Translations under genes and position numbers: made by a program | Part shown: positions 46,400 to 56,926 of the stretch, piece after piece | Layout of the letters: each line of letters opens with the position of its first letter | How positions within the stretch are numbered: position 1 is the stretch's first letter | Source of the DNA: Duganella sp. Leaf126 | GTDB lineage: Bacteria > Pseudomonadota > Gammaproteobacteria > Burkholderiales > Burkholderiaceae_D | Direction of reading: 5' to 3' | Length of the DNA stretch: 64,000 nucleotides | Assembly: GCF_001423125.1 (NCBI RefSeq) | Contig: NZ_LMNW01000012.1 | Location: 564,772 to 628,771 of the forward strand | The notes under the pieces: model-generated | Told to the model about the DNA's origin: nothing | Database searches by the model: none | What the model saw: the letters and a program-made list of their open reading frames with translations, nothing else

Positions 46400-46498
46400 G
46401 GCACCTGAAAAACCTCCATGGCGGCGTTGCAGCGACTTGCCGTACCAGCGTACTGTCTTCGTCGCTGCGCCTTGCCCTGGAGGTTTTTTCAGGCGCCC
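46399..46498. repeat. Long palindromic intergenic repeat (second type)
   Basis: GGGCACCTGAAAAACCTCCA at the left matches the complement of the right end (TGGAGG, six Ts, CAGGCGCCC). Inner GTTGCAGCGAC/GTCGCTGCGC arms extend the stem around a GTACCAGCGTAC loop. The whole about 100-bp unit fills the convergent gap between ppnN and the GH15 gene and could terminate both. Confidence 0.7.
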
Positions 46499-46525
46499 TC
46501 AGTGCCATGGCGGCAGTGGGCGCTG

Positions 46526-48562
46526 CTATGCCGGCCAGTCGCGCGGGGCGCGGCCTTCCATTTCGCGGTCGATGTAGAAGGCCGCGCTGACCAGGGCCAG
46601 GTGGGTGAAGCCCTGCGGGAAGTTGCCCACCAGGTGGGCACGCTCGTCGAATTCCTCGGCGTACAGCTGCAGGTGGTTCGCGTAGCGCAGCAGTTTTTCA
46701 AAGATGTGACGCGCTTCGTCCATGCGGCCGGCGCGCGCCAGACACTCCACGTACCAGAACGAGCAGGCGGAAAACGCGCCTTCCTGGCCGGGCAGGCCGT
46801 CGTCGCGCTTGTAGCGGTACACCATGCCGTCGTCGGCCAGGTGCTTGCCGATGGCGTCGAGCGTGGCCAGCCAGCGCGGATCGGTGGCGCCGACGAAGCG
46901 CACCAGCGGCATCAGCAGCATCGATGCATCGAGGTCCTTGCTGCCGCGTTCCTCGACGAAGTGGCCGAGTTTCTCGTCCCAGAAATGGTCCCAGATATCG
47001 TCCTGGATCGCGTTGCGCACCTTGATCCAGCGTGTAAACGGCGCGGCCAGCGAACGCTTGCTGGCCAGCCGGATCGCGCGGTCCATCGCCACCCAGCACA
47101 TCAGGCGCGAATGCAGGTGGTGGCGTGCCGGCCCGCGGATTTCCCAGATGCCGGCGTCCGGCTTTTTCCAGTTGCGCGCCACATAATCGATCACGCGGCA
47201 CACGCCCAGCCAGCGGTCGTGCGAAATCGCTTCGCCGTACTTGTTACTGAGGTAGATCGAGTCCATCAGCTCGCCGTAGATGTCGAGCTGCAGCTGGTCC
47301 ACCGCGTCGTTGCCGATGCGTACCGGCGCGGCGCCGCCGTAGCCGGCCAGGTGGTCGAGCGTGGTCTCGGCGGGCACCTTGCCGCCGTCGAGCGCATACA
47401 TCACCTTCAGCTGGCCGCCACTGGCCGAATGCATGGCACGGTCGCCGATCCAGCGATAGAAATCCTTGGCCTCGGCATGGTAGCCGAGCCGCATCAGCGC
47501 GTAGATCGAGAACGAGGAGTCGCGGATCCAGGCCGCGCGGTAATCCCAGTTGCGCACGCCCCCCGCAGCTTCCGGCAGTGAAAACGTGCCGGCAGCCGCG
47601 ATCGATCCGTGCCGGCGCGAGGTCAGCAACTTGAGCACCAGCGCCGAGCGGCCGACCGCGTCGCGCCAGCGTCCCTTGTAGGTCGACTGCGCCGACCAGG
47701 CGCGCCAGCGGCTGATGGTTGCGTCGATCAGCTGTCCGATCTCGTCGGCAGCGGTCAGCGGCGCGTCCGGCGCGTCGAGCATCAGCGTCACGCATTGTCC
47801 GGCCTTGAGCTGGAGGCGCGCGTGGACTTCGCCGTCGCGGATGGTGAAATCGGCGCCGGACAGCCGCAGCGGCGGGCAGTCCTTGGCGCTGAACAGCGCA
47901 GCGCCGTCCTCGATCGTGACCTCGGGCGTGATCCGTGCGTAATCGTAGCGGGGTGCGCAGCGTACGTGCACGCTGACGGTGCCGCGCGTGACGACCAGGC
48001 GGCGCACCAGGCGGGTCGGCGCTTCGCCCGTTTCCGAGGTATCGACCATCAGGTCGGTCAGTTCGGCGCTGGCGTCGCTGCCCATCCAGCGCGTGAGCAG
48101 CACGTTGGTATCCGGGATGTACATCTGCATCACGCGCGGAGATTCGATGTCGGGCGCGAACTCGAACACGCCGCCGCAGTCGGCATCGAGCAGGGCGGCA
48201 AAAATGCTGGGGCTGTCCAGGTTGGGCCAGCACATGTAGTCGATGGCGCCGTCGCACGCGACCAGCGCGATCGTGGCCAGGTTGCCGATGATGCCGTGGT
48301 CGGCGATATCGCGCTCCTGGCGCTGCCGGTCGTGCGCCGGCGGTTCCGGTTCGCCCGGCTTGAGGGGCTGCGGAGCGCCTCGGCCGCCTGACGCCTTGTC
48401 CGTCTTAGCAGCCCTGGCTGCTTTCGGCGGCCTGGTTGCCTTGGCCGATGCGGCCGATGCGGCCAATGTCGCCCGCCTGGCCGGGGCCTCGGACTTGTTT
48501 GCCCTGGACGATGCGGTCGATGCGGACGAACCGGCGGTCGCGGCGCGGCGGGCGGCAGCCAT
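46526..48562 (-). CDS. Glycoside hydrolase family 15 protein (glucoamylase/trehalase-like)
   Basis: A 678-aa protein. The first 75 or so residues are Ala/Lys/Ser-rich and look disordered. The N-terminal beta domain starts at IADHGIIGNLATIALVACDGAIDYMCWPNLDSPSIF (given in family-typical pieces: GNLATIALV, DYMCWP). The (alpha/alpha)6 barrel has NWDYRAAWIRDSSFSIYAL, AVDQLQLDIYGELMD, WEIRG and GNFPQGFTHLALVSAA (PQxFTH). GH15 enzymes of this bacterial branch act on trehalose or alpha-glucans. No signal peptide is seen, so it should be cytoplasmic. It shares one base with the SDR stop (TGATG). Confidence 0.88.
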   Translation of the reverse strand: MAAARRAATAGSSASTASSRANKSEAPARRATLAASAASAKATRPPKAARAAKTDKASGGRGAPQPLKPGEPEPPAHDRQRQERDIADHGIIGNLATIALVACDGAIDYMCWPNLDSPSIFAALLDADCGGVFEFAPDIESPRVMQMYIPDTNVLLTRWMGSDASAELTDLMVDTSETGEAPTRLVRRLVVTRGTVSVHVRCAPRYDYARITPEVTIEDGAALFSAKDCPPLRLSGADFTIRDGEVHARLQLKAGQCVTLMLDAPDAPLTAADEIGQLIDATISRWRAWSAQSTYKGRWRDAVGRSALVLKLLTSRRHGSIAAAGTFSLPEAAGGVRNWDYRAAWIRDSSFSIYALMRLGYHAEAKDFYRWIGDRAMHSASGGQLKVMYALDGGKVPAETTLDHLAGYGGAAPVRIGNDAVDQLQLDIYGELMDSIYLSNKYGEAISHDRWLGVCRVIDYVARNWKKPDAGIWEIRGPARHHLHSRLMCWVAMDRAIRLASKRSLAAPFTRWIKVRNAIQDDIWDHFWDEKLGHFVEERGSKDLDASMLLMPLVRFVGATDPRWLATLDAIGKHLADDGMVYRYKRDDGLPGQEGAFSACSFWYVECLARAGRMDEARHIFEKLLRYANHLQLYAEEFDERAHLVGNFPQGFTHLALVSAAFYIDREMEGRAPRDWPA

Positions 48563-49359
48563 CAGCCGTTGTCCTCGAAGCCCGGGTACAGCGCCATGCC
48601 GCCATCGACGAACAGCGTGCTGCCCACCACGTAATCGGCCAGGTCGGAGGCCAGGAACAGGGCGGCGTTGGCAACGTCTTCGGGCTGGCCCACGCGGCCG
48701 TATGGAATCAGCTTGAGCAGCGCCTCGGTGCCGCCATCGGCGGTAACGTCGGCATTGATCGCGGTCTTGATGGCGCCGGGGGCGATGGCGTTGATGCGGA
48801 TTCGTTCGGGCGCCATTTCCTGCGCCATGGTTTCCATCAAGAGGTGCACGCCGCCCTTGGACGCCGCATAGTTGACGTGGCCTGCCCAGGGGATGCGCTG
48901 GTGGACGGAACTCATGCAGATGATCTTGCCCAGCGCGCGCGAGCCCTCGCGCTGCCCCTGCTTGCGGAAGGTGCGTACCGCTTCGCGCATGCACAAAAAC
49001 TGGCCGGTCAGATTGGTTTTCAGGACGCCTTCCCACTGCGCCAGCGTCATGTCGGCGCTCGGCGCATCGTCCTGGCGGCCCGAGTTGGCGACCACGATGT
49101 CGATGGCGCCGAACTTGTCGATGGCGGCGGCGAACAGCGCCTGCACGTCGGCTTCCTCGCCGACATCGGCTTGGAACGGGATGGCTTTGCCGCCGGCAGC
49201 GGTGATGGCGGACACGACTTCGTCCGCCTGGTCCTGGTGCGAATGGTAGTTGACGACGACGTTGGCGCCGGCCTTGGCATAGGCAAGTGCGATGCCGCGA
49301 CCGAGGCCCGAGTTGGCGCCGGTGACGATGGCGGTCTGACCTTCCAAACTGATTTGCAT
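48562..49359 (-). CDS. SDR family oxidoreductase, glucose 1-dehydrogenase-like
   Basis: A 265-aa short-chain dehydrogenase. Cofactor motif TGANSGLGRGIA, NSG, catalytic Ser in CMSSVHQRIPW, and YAASKGG for Tyr and Lys. FVDGGMALYPGF at the end is typical of glucose/ribitol dehydrogenase-like members. The ATG at 49359 follows a CAGGAGC ribosome site; the frame extends upstream without support. It is coupled to the GH15 gene, so it may oxidise the glucose released there. Confidence 0.88.
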   Translation of the reverse strand: MQISLEGQTAIVTGANSGLGRGIALAYAKAGANVVVNYHSHQDQADEVVSAITAAGGKAIPFQADVGEEADVQALFAAAIDKFGAIDIVVANSGRQDDAPSADMTLAQWEGVLKTNLTGQFLCMREAVRTFRKQGQREGSRALGKIICMSSVHQRIPWAGHVNYAASKGGVHLLMETMAQEMAPERIRINAIAPGAIKTAINADVTADGGTEALLKLIPYGRVGQPEDVANAALFLASDLADYVVGSTLFVDGGMALYPGFEDNG

Positions 49360-49479
49360 GGGCGTGCTCCTGTGGGCGGAAACGGTGATCGTTCCATTGT
49401 AGGCAGCACGGGTGGACCGGGAAGGGCGCACGCACGGACGAAGCGGCTCCACCGCACGCAGGGGCGCAAAATGCGGGCG

Positions 49480-49507
49480 AAAAAAAACCGTCCCCGGAGG
49501 GACGGTT
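49480..49507 (-). terminator. Rho-independent terminator of the prfB-lysS operon
   Basis: On the minus strand AACCGTCCC / GGGACGGTT with a four-base loop is followed by eight Ts (plus-strand A-tract 49480-49487), about 40 bp after lysS. Confidence 0.88.
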
Positions 49508-49545
49508 GCTACGGTTTCAGGGATCGGCGAGCGACGCCGATCACC

Positions 49546-51087
49546 TTATTCTTCGCGGCGCAGGTGCGGGAACAGCAGCACGTCGCGGATGTTGGGCGAG
49601 TCGGTGATGATCATCATCAGGCGGTCGATGCCGATGCCGCAACCGCCGGCTGGCGGCATGCCGTATTCGAGCGCGCGGATGTAGTCGGCGTCGTAGTACA
49701 TCGCTTCTTCGTCGCCGGCGTCCTTGGCCGCCACCTGGGCCAGGAAGCGCGCCGACTGGTCTTCGGCGTCGTTCAGCTCCGAGAAGCCGTTGGCGATCTC
49801 GCGGCCCACCATGAACAGCTCGAAGCGCTCGGTGATGCCTTCGCGGGTGTCGGAGGCGCGTGCCAGCGGCGACACTTCGACCGGGTAGTCGATGATGTAC
49901 GTCGGCTCCCACAGCTGCGCTTCGGCGGTTTCCTCGAACAGGGCCAGCTGCAGCGCGCCCAGGCCGGCCGTGGCGAACGGCTTGACGCCGAACTTGAGCA
50001 GTTCCTGCTTGATGAATTCGGCGTCGTTGAGCTGCTCGGTGGTGTAGCCGGGCGCGTACTTGTTGATCGCCTCGACGATGGTCAGGCGATGGAACGGCTT
50101 GGCCAGGTCCAGCTCGCGTCCGCCGTAGGTCAGGGTGGCGGTGCCGTGAGCGTCGATGGCGGCCTGGCGGATGATCGCTTCGGTAAAGTCCATCAGCCAC
50201 TGGTAGTCGGTGTAGGCCGCGTAGAACTCCATCATCGTGAATTCGGGGTTGTGACGGATCGACACGCCTTCGTTGCGGAAGTTGCGGTTGATCTCGAACA
50301 CGCGGTCGAAGCCGCCCACCACCAGGCGCTTCAGGTACAGCTCGGGCGCGATGCGCAGGAACATCTGCATGTCGAGCGCATTGTGGTGGGTGGTAAACGG
50401 CTTGGCCGAGGCGCCACCGGGAATGGTGTGCAGCATCGGCGTTTCGACTTCCATGAAGTCGTTCTTTTCCATGAAGCGGCGCATCGACGAGATGGCGGCG
50501 GTACGGGCCTTGAACGTGCGGCGGGTTTCCTCGTTCATGATCAGGTCCACGTAGCGCTGGCGGTACTTGGTTTCCTGGTCGGCCAGGCCGTGGAACTTGT
50601 CCGGCAGCGGGCGCAGGGACTTGGTGATCAGGCGCAGTTCGGTGACCTTGACGGTCAGCTCGTCGGTCTTGGTCTTGAACAGGGTGCCGGTCACGCCCAG
50701 GATGTCGCCGAGGTCGTAGTGGTGCAGCGCGGCCATCGCGGCTTCGCCGGTCAGATCGAGCGTGGCGTAGATCTGGATGCGGCCGTCGGCATTCTTGCCC
50801 GACGCGTCCTGCAGGGTGGCGAAAGCGGCCTTCTTGCCGGCTTCGCGCTTGAGCATCATGCGGCCGGCCAGCACCACGGTGACCGGGTTGGCTTCCAGTT
50901 CCTCGCGCGTCTTGCCGCCGAATTCGGCGTGCAGGTCGGCCGCCTTGTGCTGCGGCTTGAAGTCGTTCGGGAAGGCCACGCCCTGCTGACGCAGGGCAGC
51001 CAGCTTGGCGCGGCGCTCGGCGATGATCTTGTTGTCATCGGGCGGGTTGGCGGAGGCGCTTGCTTGGTCTTGAAGATCCGTAGTCAT
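49546..51087 (-). CDS. lysS: Lysine--tRNA ligase LysS (class II)
   Basis: A 513-aa class II synthetase. OB-fold anticodon-binding domain at about 60-170; motif 1 with [18 protein letters not shown], motif 2 with [20 protein letters not shown], and motif 3 with [15 protein letters not shown]. It charges tRNA-Lys. It is the last gene of prfB-HAD-lysS, a version of the conserved prfB-lysS pair with a phosphatase gene inserted; spacing to the HAD gene is 38 bp. Confidence 0.96.
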   Translation of the reverse strand: MTTDLQDQASASANPPDDNKIIAERRAKLAALRQQGVAFPNDFKPQHKAADLHAEFGGKTREELEANPVTVVLAGRMMLKREAGKKAAFATLQDASGKNADGRIQIYATLDLTGEAAMAALHHYDLGDILGVTGTLFKTKTDELTVKVTELRLITKSLRPLPDKFHGLADQETKYRQRYVDLIMNEETRRTFKARTAAISSMRRFMEKNDFMEVETPMLHTIPGGASAKPFTTHHNALDMQMFLRIAPELYLKRLVVGGFDRVFEINRNFRNEGVSIRHNPEFTMMEFYAAYTDYQWLMDFTEAIIRQAAIDAHGTATLTYGGRELDLAKPFHRLTIVEAINKYAPGYTTEQLNDAEFIKQELLKFGVKPFATAGLGALQLALFEETAEAQLWEPTYIIDYPVEVSPLARASDTREGITERFELFMVGREIANGFSELNDAEDQSARFLAQVAAKDAGDEEAMYYDADYIRALEYGMPPAGGCGIGIDRLMMIITDSPNIRDVLLFPHLRREE

Positions 51088-51125
51088 GGTCTGTTCTTTG
51101 GTGGGGTGAAGATGGCGGTAAATAG

Positions 51126-51812
51126 TTAAGCGGCGACGTCGGACGCGCTGGCGAACAGCGCCTCGACATCGAGCTCGCTGAAGTCGCGCGCAATCGCGAT
51201 CACGTTGTCGAACTCGGCGAACGCTGACGCCGGCAAGGTGGTGGTCAGCACCACCGCGCGCATGCCGGCCCGGCGCGCCGCTTCCACGCCCAGCGGCGCA
51301 TCCTCGAACACGATGCTGTCGGCCGGTGCGCTGCCGGCGCGCTCGGCGGCCAGCAGGAACACGTCGGGGTTCGGCTTGCCGCGCGCCACGTCGGCAGCGC
51401 CGGCAATCGCATCGAACTGGCGGCGCAGGTCCAGCCCGTCGAGCGTGAAGTCGATATTGGCCGGCGGCGCGGCAGTGGCCACGGCCAGCCGGACGCCGGC
51501 GGCCTTGGCGCGTGCGATGAAGGCCTCGAAGCCGGCCGTGGGCGCCAGGTGCGGCGCATACAGCTGGCGGTACAGCGATTCCTTTTCCTCGTCGAGCGCG
51601 GCCGCCTGCTCGGCCGTGAGCTGCTGGCCCAGGTAGCTGCGCATGATTTCATGGCCCTGGCGGCCGGCCGTGTCGCGGAAAAACGCGTCCGGCTCGAGCT
51701 GCTGGCCGCGTTTGGCGAAGAAGGCCAGCCACGACTGCGTGTGGTAGGCCATGTTGTCCACGATGGTGCCGTCCATGTCGAAGATGAACGCGCGCGGGGA
51801 AGTCGAAGTCAT
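51126..51812 (-). CDS. HAD family hydrolase, beta-phosphoglucomutase-like
   Basis: A 228-aa HAD subfamily IA enzyme. Motif I is [16 protein letters not shown], motif II VATAAP, the Lys in [14 protein letters not shown], and motif [20 protein letters not shown] helical cap domain follows motif I. Such proteins remove phosphate from sugar phosphates or nucleotides, or act as beta-phosphoglucomutase; the substrate cannot be told. It sits between prfB (20 bp) and lysS (38 bp) in one operon. Confidence 0.87.
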   Translation of the reverse strand: MTSTSPRAFIFDMDGTIVDNMAYHTQSWLAFFAKRGQQLEPDAFFRDTAGRQGHEIMRSYLGQQLTAEQAAALDEEKESLYRQLYAPHLAPTAGFEAFIARAKAAGVRLAVATAAPPANIDFTLDGLDLRRQFDAIAGAADVARGKPNPDVFLLAAERAGSAPADSIVFEDAPLGVEAARRAGMRAVVLTTTLPASAFAEFDNVIAIARDFSELDVEALFASASDVAA

Positions 51813-51832
51813 TGTTAAGCCTTGTTATATTG

Positions 51833-52937
51833 CTATACGCCTTGTTTCAGCGAAGCTGAAATGAAGTCGTCCAGTTCACCGTCGAGCACTGCCTTGGTAT
51901 TGCCGGTTTCGAAGTTGGTGCGCAAGTCCTTGATGCGCGACTGGTCCAGCACATAGGAGCGGATCTGGTGGCCCCAGCCGACGTCGGTCTTCGAGTCTTC
52001 CAGCTTCTGCTGCTCGCTCATGCGCTTGCGCAGTTCCAGTTCGTACAGCTTGGCCTTCAGCATTTCCATCGCCTCGGCCTTGTTGCGGTGCTGCGAGCGG
52101 TCGTTCTGGCACTGCACCACGATGCCGGTCGGGCCGTGGGTCAGGCGCACCGCGGAATCGGTCTTGTTGATGTGCTGACCGCCGGCGCCGGACGCGCGGT
52201 AGGTATCGATGCGCAGGTCGGCCGGGTTGATCTCGATATCGATCGAATCATCGACTTCCGGATAGACGAACAGCGACGTGAACGACGTGTGGCGGCCATT
52301 GGCCGAGTCGAACGGCGACTTGCGCACCAGGCGGTGCACGCCGGTCTCGGTGCGCAGGAAGCCGTAGGCGTATTCGCCCTCGACCTTCAGGGTGGCGGTC
52401 TTGATGCCGGCCACCTCGCCGTCGGACTGCTCCATCACCTCGACCTTGAAGCCCTTGCGGTCGCAATAGCGCACGTACTGGCGCAGCAGCATCGAGGCCC
52501 AGTCCTGGGCTTCGGTGCCGCCGGCGCCGGCCTGGATGTCGATGAAGCAGTTGTTCGGGTCCATCGGGTTGTTGAACATGCGGCGGAATTCCATGCTCTC
52601 GATGACCGCGCGCACCGATTCGGCGTCGGCGATCAGCGCTTCGAGCGTGTCGTCGTCGCCTTCCTCCTTGGCCATGGCGAACAGGTCGGCCATGTCCTTG
52701 AGATCGGTGTCCGCCTTGGTCAGCGCAAACACGATCGCTTCCAGCGATTTTTTTTCCTTGCCGAGATCCTGCGCCTTTTTGGGGTCGTTCCAGATCGTCG
52801 GGTCTTCCATTTCTTCGTTTACCTGCTCGAGCTTCTCCGACTTTTTATCGAAGTCAAAGATACCTCCGAAGTTCGGCTTCGCGCGTGGTCAGATCGGCGA
52901 GCAGGGCGGAGAGGGCGTTGATGCGTTCGGCTTCCAT
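51833..52937 (-). CDS. prfB: Peptide chain release factor 2 with programmed +1 frameshift
   Basis: RF2 recognises UGA and UAA. Translation starts at the ATG at 52937, reads 27 codons to an in-frame TGA at 52856-52854, and continues in +1 frame to a stop at 51833, giving 367 residues. The shift site is the classic CTTTGAC preceded by a Shine-Dalgarno-like GGAGG. The second frame includes the anticodon-like SPF motif ([11 protein letters not shown]) and GGQ in [13 protein letters not shown] simple gene finder would start at 52810 and lose about 40 residues. Confidence 0.96.
52850..52872 (-). promoter_or_regulatory. RF2 autoregulatory frameshift site
   Basis: Minus strand reads CGGAGGTATCTTTGACTT. 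The internal GGAGG, slippery CTT and TGA-C context match the known RF2 recoding signal: low RF2 favours the +1 shift past the stop. Confidence 0.93.
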
Positions 52938-53044
52938 GTTTGTTCTTCTTTCTTTTTCTCTAAGGGGCGAAATCAAACCCGCCATTATACGCTAGGCGCG
53001 TCATGGGGCGCTGCCGCGGGCGGCACGCGGCCAGATGCAGCGTC

Positions 53045-53686
53045 TTACGTGCGCTGCATCTGGCCGATCACGCTGGCGATCTTGGCGGTGATGACGTCGA
53101 TGGCCGGACCGTTGGCGCCGTGCGGGAAAATCACGTCGGCATTGCGCTTGGTCGGTTCGATGAACTGCTTGTGCATCGGGCGCACGGTGTCCATGTACTG
53201 GCCGACCACGCTTTCGACCGAGCGGCCGCGATCGGTGATGTCGCGCTGCATGCGGCGGATGAAGCGCACGTCGGAAGCGGTATCGACATAGATTTTCAGC
53301 GACATCATGTCGCGCAGGTCGGCGTCGTACAGCGCGAACAGGCCTTCGATCACGATCACCGGCGCCGGCTTGACCGCAATGGTGCGGTTGGAACGGTTAT
53401 GCAGCGTGAAGTCGTACTCCGGCATGTCGATGGTTTCGCCGCGGCGCAGCGCCTGCACGTGCTGCACCAGCAGCGGCCATTCGAAGGCGTTGGGGTGGTC
53501 GTAGTTTTGCTGGGTGCGCACTTCGGGGGCCAGGTGCGACTGGTCGCTGTAATAATCGTCCTGCATCACCACCGAGACCATGTCGGCCCCGAACGCGGCA
53601 AGCAGTTGCTGGGACACCGTGGATTTGCCACTGCCGCTACCGCCAGCGACCCCGATAATGAACGGTTGGAAAGGAATTGTAGTCAT
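53045..53686 (-). CDS. udk: Uridine kinase
   Basis: A 213-aa P-loop kinase for pyrimidine salvage, making UMP and CMP from uridine and cytidine. Walker A GVAGGSGSGKSTVSQ, then MQDDYYSD, NYDHPNAFEWPLL, PVIVIEGLFALYD and FIRRMQRDITDRGRS, all typical. I take the ATG at 53686 (MTTIPFQPFIIG); the upstream in-frame extension to 53794 looks non-coding. Confidence 0.93.
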   Translation of the reverse strand: MTTIPFQPFIIGVAGGSGSGKSTVSQQLLAAFGADMVSVVMQDDYYSDQSHLAPEVRTQQNYDHPNAFEWPLLVQHVQALRRGETIDMPEYDFTLHNRSNRTIAVKPAPVIVIEGLFALYDADLRDMMSLKIYVDTASDVRFIRRMQRDITDRGRSVESVVGQYMDTVRPMHKQFIEPTKRNADVIFPHGANGPAIDVITAKIASVIGQMQRT

Positions 53687-53856
53687 ACCCGTGATGATAC
53701 CGGAAGCGGGGCATAACCGACAGGGAGCGATGGCGTCCGAACGCCGAAAAAGCTCGCCAACCGCTATAAAATCCGAGGGCGCGTCCGGTTGCATAGTGCT
53801 TGATTCGGGCCCGATCGCTGCGTATCATGCGGCGATCTTTCCTGAACTGATACCTT

Positions 53857-55884
53857 ATGCCGCTGCCGCCATTGTTCCGCCTCCTTCCGATGTTGCCATG
53901 CCTGCTGCTGGGCGCGAACAGGCCGGTGTCAGCAGCGACGGCAGCCGATCCTGTGGCGGGCACCCAGGCCACCGTGGCCCTGCTGGAGACCACCGACCTG
54001 CACGCCAATGTGCTCAGTTATGATTATTACAAGCTCAAGCCCGAGCCGTCGATCGGTCTGGCCCGCACGGCCACGCTGATCAGCCAGGCGCGCGCCCAGT
54101 ATCCGAACAACCTGCTGCTCGATAACGGCGACGCGCTGCAGGGCACGGCCCTGGCGGACTACCAGGCCAGGGTGGCCCCGGTGCCGTGCGGCCAGCTGCC
54201 GGCCATCTACAAGGCGATGGACATGCTGGGCGTCGATGGCGCCGGCATCGGCAACCATGAATTCAACTATGGTTTGCCCTATCTGAACCAGGTCACCGGC
54301 AGCGCTTTCGATGTCGATGGCGTACCGGCCGGGACGCCGCGCTGTGCCGGACCGAAGTTCCCGATCGTGCTGGCCAATATCGACAGCAAGCGCACCGGCA
54401 AGCCCCTGTTTGCCCCATACAGCATCCTCAAGCGGCAGATCAGCGCCACCGGTCCCGATGGCCAGCCCGTGACCGCCACCATCAAGGTCGGCATCATCGG
54501 TTTTGCGCCACCCGGCATCCTGGCCTGGGACAAGCGCTGGCTCGACGGCAAGCTGGTGGCCCGCGGCGTGCGCGAGACGGCGCAGAAATTCATCCCGCTG
54601 ATGCGCGCCCAGGGCGCGGACCTGATCGTGGCGCTGTCGCACGGCGGCATCGACGGCGCGCCTTACACCCCCGACATGGAAAACGCCAACTACTACCTGG
54701 CGCAGGTGCCGGGCGTGGACGCCATGCTGATCGGCCATGCCCACCTGCCGTTTCCGCTGGCCGCCAGCACGGTCCCGCAATTCAGTCTGCCGGGCGTGGA
54801 CAAGACGCGCGGCACCGTGCACGGCGTACCGGCCGTGATGGCCAGCCTGTGGGGCAAGCACCTGGGCGTGATTGCGCTGCACCTGACCTACGACGGCCAG
54901 CACTGGCAGGTCGATAAGACCCGCACCACGGTGGAGGCGCGCAGCATCCGCAATGCCGATGGCAGCTACGTGGCAGCCGATCCGGCCATGGCCGACCTGG
55001 TGGCGGCCGAACACGAGGCCACCATCCGCTACGTGCAAACGCCGCTGGGCAGCAGCGATTTCCGCATGTCGTCGTACTTTGCCGACGTGGGCGACGTCAG
55101 CGCCGTGCAGCTGGTGAACCAGGCGCAGACCGAGTATGTGCGCCGCTACCTGCAGGCCAACCTGCCGCAATACGCCTCGCTGCCGGTGCTGTCGATGGCG
55201 TCGCCGTTCAAGACCGGCGCTGCCGGTGCCGGCGACTACACCGACGTCAAGGCGGGTGCGCTGGCACTGAACAACGCCGCCGACCTGTATCTGTACCCGA
55301 ACGAACTGCATGCGGTGAAGGTTGATGGCGCGGGCCTGAAGGCGTGGCTGGAAAAATCGGCCGAGCGCTTCAACCGCATCGATCCGGCCGTGACGGCGCC
55401 GCAGGAGCTGGTCAACACCGGCGTGGCCGGTTATAACTTCGACATGCCCACCAGCGCCGACATCAGCTACCAGATCGACGTCACGCGGCCGGTGGGACAG
55501 CGTATCGTGGCGCTGAGCTGGCAGGGCGCGCCGGTCACGCCCGGCCAGCAGTTCGTCGTCGCCACCAACAACTACCGCGCCAGCGGCGGCGGCAATTTCC
55601 CCGGGCTCGACGGCAGCCGGACCGTGATCGCAGCGCCGGACAGCAGCCGCGACGTGCTGATCGCCTACATCCGCAGTGCCAAACACCTGACCCGCGCCAG
55701 CAATGGCGCCACCCGCAGCTGGCGTTTCGCCCCGGTGCAGGTGGCCGGCCCGGTCGTATTCCACTCGGCTCCCGGCATGCTCGCCCAGGCCGCCGAAGCC
55801 GGCCTGACCAGCGTCACCGAACTGCAGCCCGACGACGGCAGCGGCAAAGGCTACGCGCTTTACGCGGTGGACCTGGCGCAATAG
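53857..55884 (+). CDS. cpdB: 2',3'-cyclic-nucleotide 2'-phosphodiesterase/3'-nucleotidase
   Basis: A 675-aa periplasmic enzyme. The signal peptide covers about residues 1-28. The metallophosphatase domain shows [47 protein letters not shown] and IGHAH. The C-terminal 5'-nucleotidase domain holds [18 protein letters not shown] and [18 protein letters not shown]. It releases nucleosides and phosphate from cyclic and 3'-nucleotides for uptake. It is divergent from udk. Confidence 0.92.
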   Translation: MPLPPLFRLLPMLPCLLLGANRPVSAATAADPVAGTQATVALLETTDLHANVLSYDYYKLKPEPSIGLARTATLISQARAQYPNNLLLDNGDALQGTALADYQARVAPVPCGQLPAIYKAMDMLGVDGAGIGNHEFNYGLPYLNQVTGSAFDVDGVPAGTPRCAGPKFPIVLANIDSKRTGKPLFAPYSILKRQISATGPDGQPVTATIKVGIIGFAPPGILAWDKRWLDGKLVARGVRETAQKFIPLMRAQGADLIVALSHGGIDGAPYTPDMENANYYLAQVPGVDAMLIGHAHLPFPLAASTVPQFSLPGVDKTRGTVHGVPAVMASLWGKHLGVIALHLTYDGQHWQVDKTRTTVEARSIRNADGSYVAADPAMADLVAAEHEATIRYVQTPLGSSDFRMSSYFADVGDVSAVQLVNQAQTEYVRRYLQANLPQYASLPVLSMASPFKTGAAGAGDYTDVKAGALALNNAADLYLYPNELHAVKVDGAGLKAWLEKSAERFNRIDPAVTAPQELVNTGVAGYNFDMPTSADISYQIDVTRPVGQRIVALSWQGAPVTPGQQFVVATNNYRASGGGNFPGLDGSRTVIAAPDSSRDVLIAYIRSAKHLTRASNGATRSWRFAPVQVAGPVVFHSAPGMLAQAAEAGLTSVTELQPDDGSGKGYALYAVDLAQ

Positions 55885-56047
55885 CTTGCGGTGCGGTGGC
55901 CAATGCCGTTCAGCTCAGCGCCGCGTTTGCGTGGGGGCGCCGGCCGCCGGATCGGGGTTTTTCGCTCAAACCGCGGTATTTTTCAACCGCATCGGGAACC
56001 GGGGGCGGCGCGGTTTTGGGTACACTGCTGGATTTGCGGGAGGGGTG

Positions 56048-56884
56048 ATGAGGACAGTGACGCTTGCCGGGGCCGATGTGCCGGTGTTGGGGCAGGGCAC
56101 CTGGAATATGGGCGAGGATGGGGCGCGCAAGGCGGACGAGGTGCGGGCCCTGCGCCTGGGGCTCGATCTGGGCATGACGCTGATCGATACGGCCGAGATG
56201 TACGGCGAGGGCGGCGCCGAGGAAGTGGTCGGCGAGGCGATTGCCGGGCGCCGCTCGGAGGCTTTCATCGTCAGCAAGGTCTATCCGCACAACGCGAGCT
56301 TCGACGGCGTGCGCGCAGCGTGCGAGCGCAGTCTGCGGCGCTTGCGCATCGAGCGCATCGACCTGTACCTGCTGCACTGGCAGGGCCACCATCCGCTGGC
56401 CGAAACCTTCGACGGCTTCGAGGCGCTCAAGCGGGCCGGCAAGATCGGTGATTACGGCGTCAGCAATCTCGATCTGCCCAGCATGGAAGAGGCAGTCGGC
56501 TATGGCGCGCCCGTCACCGACCAGGTGCTGTACAACCTGCTCAAGCGCGGCATCGAGTTCGATCTGCTGCCGTGGTGCCGCGCGCGCGGCTTGCCGGTGA
56601 TGGCGTATTCTCCGCTCGAAAGCAGCGGCCGCGACCAGGCGGCCCTGCTCGGTCATCCGGCGCTGCGCGCACTGGCGGACGCGCATGGCGTCTCGCCCGC
56701 GCAGATCGCGCTGGCCTGGGTGTTGCACCAGGATGGCGTGATGGCCATACCGAAGGCGGTCGCGCCCGATCATGTACGCGCCAACCGCGCAGCCGCCGAC
56801 CTTCGCCTGAGCGGCGACGACCTGGCTGCACTCGACCGCGCCTTCCCGCCGCCGCGCCGGGCCCGCGCGCTCGATATGCGTTGA
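56048..56884 (+). CDS. Aldo/keto reductase
   Basis: A 278-aa NADPH-dependent oxidoreductase of the TIM-barrel AKR family. The catalytic tetrad is visible: Asp and Tyr in [11 protein letters not shown], Lys in FIVSKVYP, His in LYLLHWQG. Cofactor contacts lie in MAIPKAV. The ATG at 56048 gives the family-typical start; the frame is open earlier. The substrate cannot be told. Confidence 0.9.
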   Translation: MRTVTLAGADVPVLGQGTWNMGEDGARKADEVRALRLGLDLGMTLIDTAEMYGEGGAEEVVGEAIAGRRSEAFIVSKVYPHNASFDGVRAACERSLRRLRIERIDLYLLHWQGHHPLAETFDGFEALKRAGKIGDYGVSNLDLPSMEEAVGYGAPVTDQVLYNLLKRGIEFDLLPWCRARGLPVMAYSPLESSGRDQAALLGHPALRALADAHGVSPAQIALAWVLHQDGVMAIPKAVAPDHVRANRAAADLRLSGDDLAALDRAFPPPRRARALDMR

Positions 56885-56926
56885 TCAGCGCAAGCTCTTA
56901 TTACCCCACTGGCATCCATCATCACC

